A stretch of 64,000 nt of DNA, from positions 124,001-188,000 of the forward strand of contig CBFHPW010000001.1 of the NCBI GenBank assembly GCA_965657945.1, written 5' to 3'. Position 1 is the stretch's first letter, and every line of letters begins with the position of its first letter. Position numbers and translations under genes: made by a program. Of this stretch, positions 63,598-64,000 are shown piece after piece. Source of the stretch: CAJJDF01 sp965657945 (GTDB lineage: Bacteria; Bacteroidota; Bacteroidia; Flavobacteriales_D; CAJJDF01). Under the pieces are notes generated by a model, which saw nothing but the letters and a program-made list of their open reading frames with translations, did not search any database and had not been told where the DNA came from.

Positions 63598-64000
63598 ATG
63601 ACAACACGTTTAACTTTATTTGCGGATGTAATTTTGCCCTTGCCAATTCCTTATTTGTTTACCTACCGTGTTCCGGTGGAATTAAATGAATATGTAGAGG
63701 TAGGGAAAAGAGTGGTTGTCCAATTTGGTAAGAAAAAATTATATTCTGGGATAGTTTCTCATCTGCACTCTATTCCTCCTAAAGCGTATCAAGCAAAATA
63801 CATTGATTCTATCCTGGATGAATCTCCGGTTGTGAACGAATCTCAACTAAAATTTTGGAAATGGTTAAGTTCCTATTATTTGTGTTCAATAGGAGAAGTG
63901 ATGAATGCTGCTTTGCCAACAGGTTTAAAATTGGTGAGCAAAACCAAAATTATCCGAAATGAAGAGGTTGAAATTTCTCCCAATGAACTATCGGATAAAG
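63598..64000 (+). CDS. priA: Primosomal protein N' (PriA), N-terminal part
   Basis: The reading frame is open from ATG at 63598 to the right edge, giving 134 residues. TLFADVILPLPIPYLFTYRVP, VGKRVVVQFGKKKLYSGIV and FWKWLSSYYLCSIGEVMNAALP are the 3'-DNA-end binding domain and following region of PriA, the replication-restart helicase. The helicase motifs lie beyond the window. The promoter is so close to the ATG that the mRNA is probably nearly leaderless. Confidence 0.95.
   Translation, partial: MTTRLTLFADVILPLPIPYLFTYRVPVELNEYVEVGKRVVVQFGKKKLYSGIVSHLHSIPPKAYQAKYIDSILDESPVVNESQLKFWKWLSSYYLCSIGEVMNAALPTGLKLVSKTKIIRNEEVEISPNELSDK

Noticed and set aside
1..64000. tRNA, rRNA, riboswitch, insertion sequence, prophage or CRISPR
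   Set aside because: I looked in all gaps; no cloverleaf, transposase, integrase, repeat-spacer array or known riboswitch core was seen. The two gaps near 300 bases were read on both strands.

Overview
The window is chromosomal DNA from an AT-rich member of the Bacteroidota, most likely Flavobacteriales. The supporting signs are a type B C-terminal domain of the type IX secretion system (T9SS), a PorE-like OmpA protein, an S46 dipeptidyl-peptidase, DUF6702- and TIGR02757-type genes, absence of clear Shine-Dalgarno sequences, and several exact copies of the Bacteroidota promoter element TAnnTTTG. No tRNA, rRNA, CRISPR array, insertion sequence or prophage was seen. The genus cannot be named from this stretch.

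Left part (1-17.5 kb). A GH3-family gene runs off the left edge. An NhaC antiporter follows, then a convergent pair on the minus strand (PaaI-type thioesterase and an S46 peptidase with the DPP11 specificity arginine). Next on the plus strand come a small membrane protein, a THUMP-type RNA methyltransferase, a SurA-like chaperone, a MoxR ATPase, a 1251-residue T9SS cargo protein, an outer-membrane barrel gene with a hypothetical partner, and purE coupled to a DivIC-like cell-division gene.

Centre (17.6-38 kb). An unbroken str-S10-spc-alpha ribosomal cluster of 33 genes, rpsL to rplQ, all on the plus strand. fusA abuts rpsJ without tuf, and secY abuts map without adk. Gaps are never longer than 42 bases and every gene ends in TAA. 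One strong promoter precedes rpsL and a strong terminator follows rplQ. carA (without carB) and eno come next, closed by another strong hairpin.

Right part (38-64 kb). A four-gene exported cluster (T9SS-like tail protein, secreted alpha/beta hydrolase, lipoprotein propeller, outer-membrane barrel) is followed by a 336-base spacer with mutually exclusive hairpins. Then comes a peptide-use neighbourhood: DUF6702 protein with an M1 metallopeptidase, a POT peptide transporter, and a lipoprotein M1 aminopeptidase. After it lie a large TraB/GumN protein with a probable HEAT-like region, a CapD/PglF-like dehydratase, a hypothetical gene, a 4HBT thioesterase and a thioredoxin-fold protein lacking the second cysteine. 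An AsmA-like protein with a long charged coiled coil, the PorE-like protein and a TIGR02757 gene form a tight run. The window ends inside priA.

Most of the window is conserved housekeeping sequence. I do not see a clear undescribed defence or mobile system. The least explained parts are the 38.2-43.5 kb exported cluster with its spacer, the TraB/GumN fusion and the AsmA coiled-coil tail.
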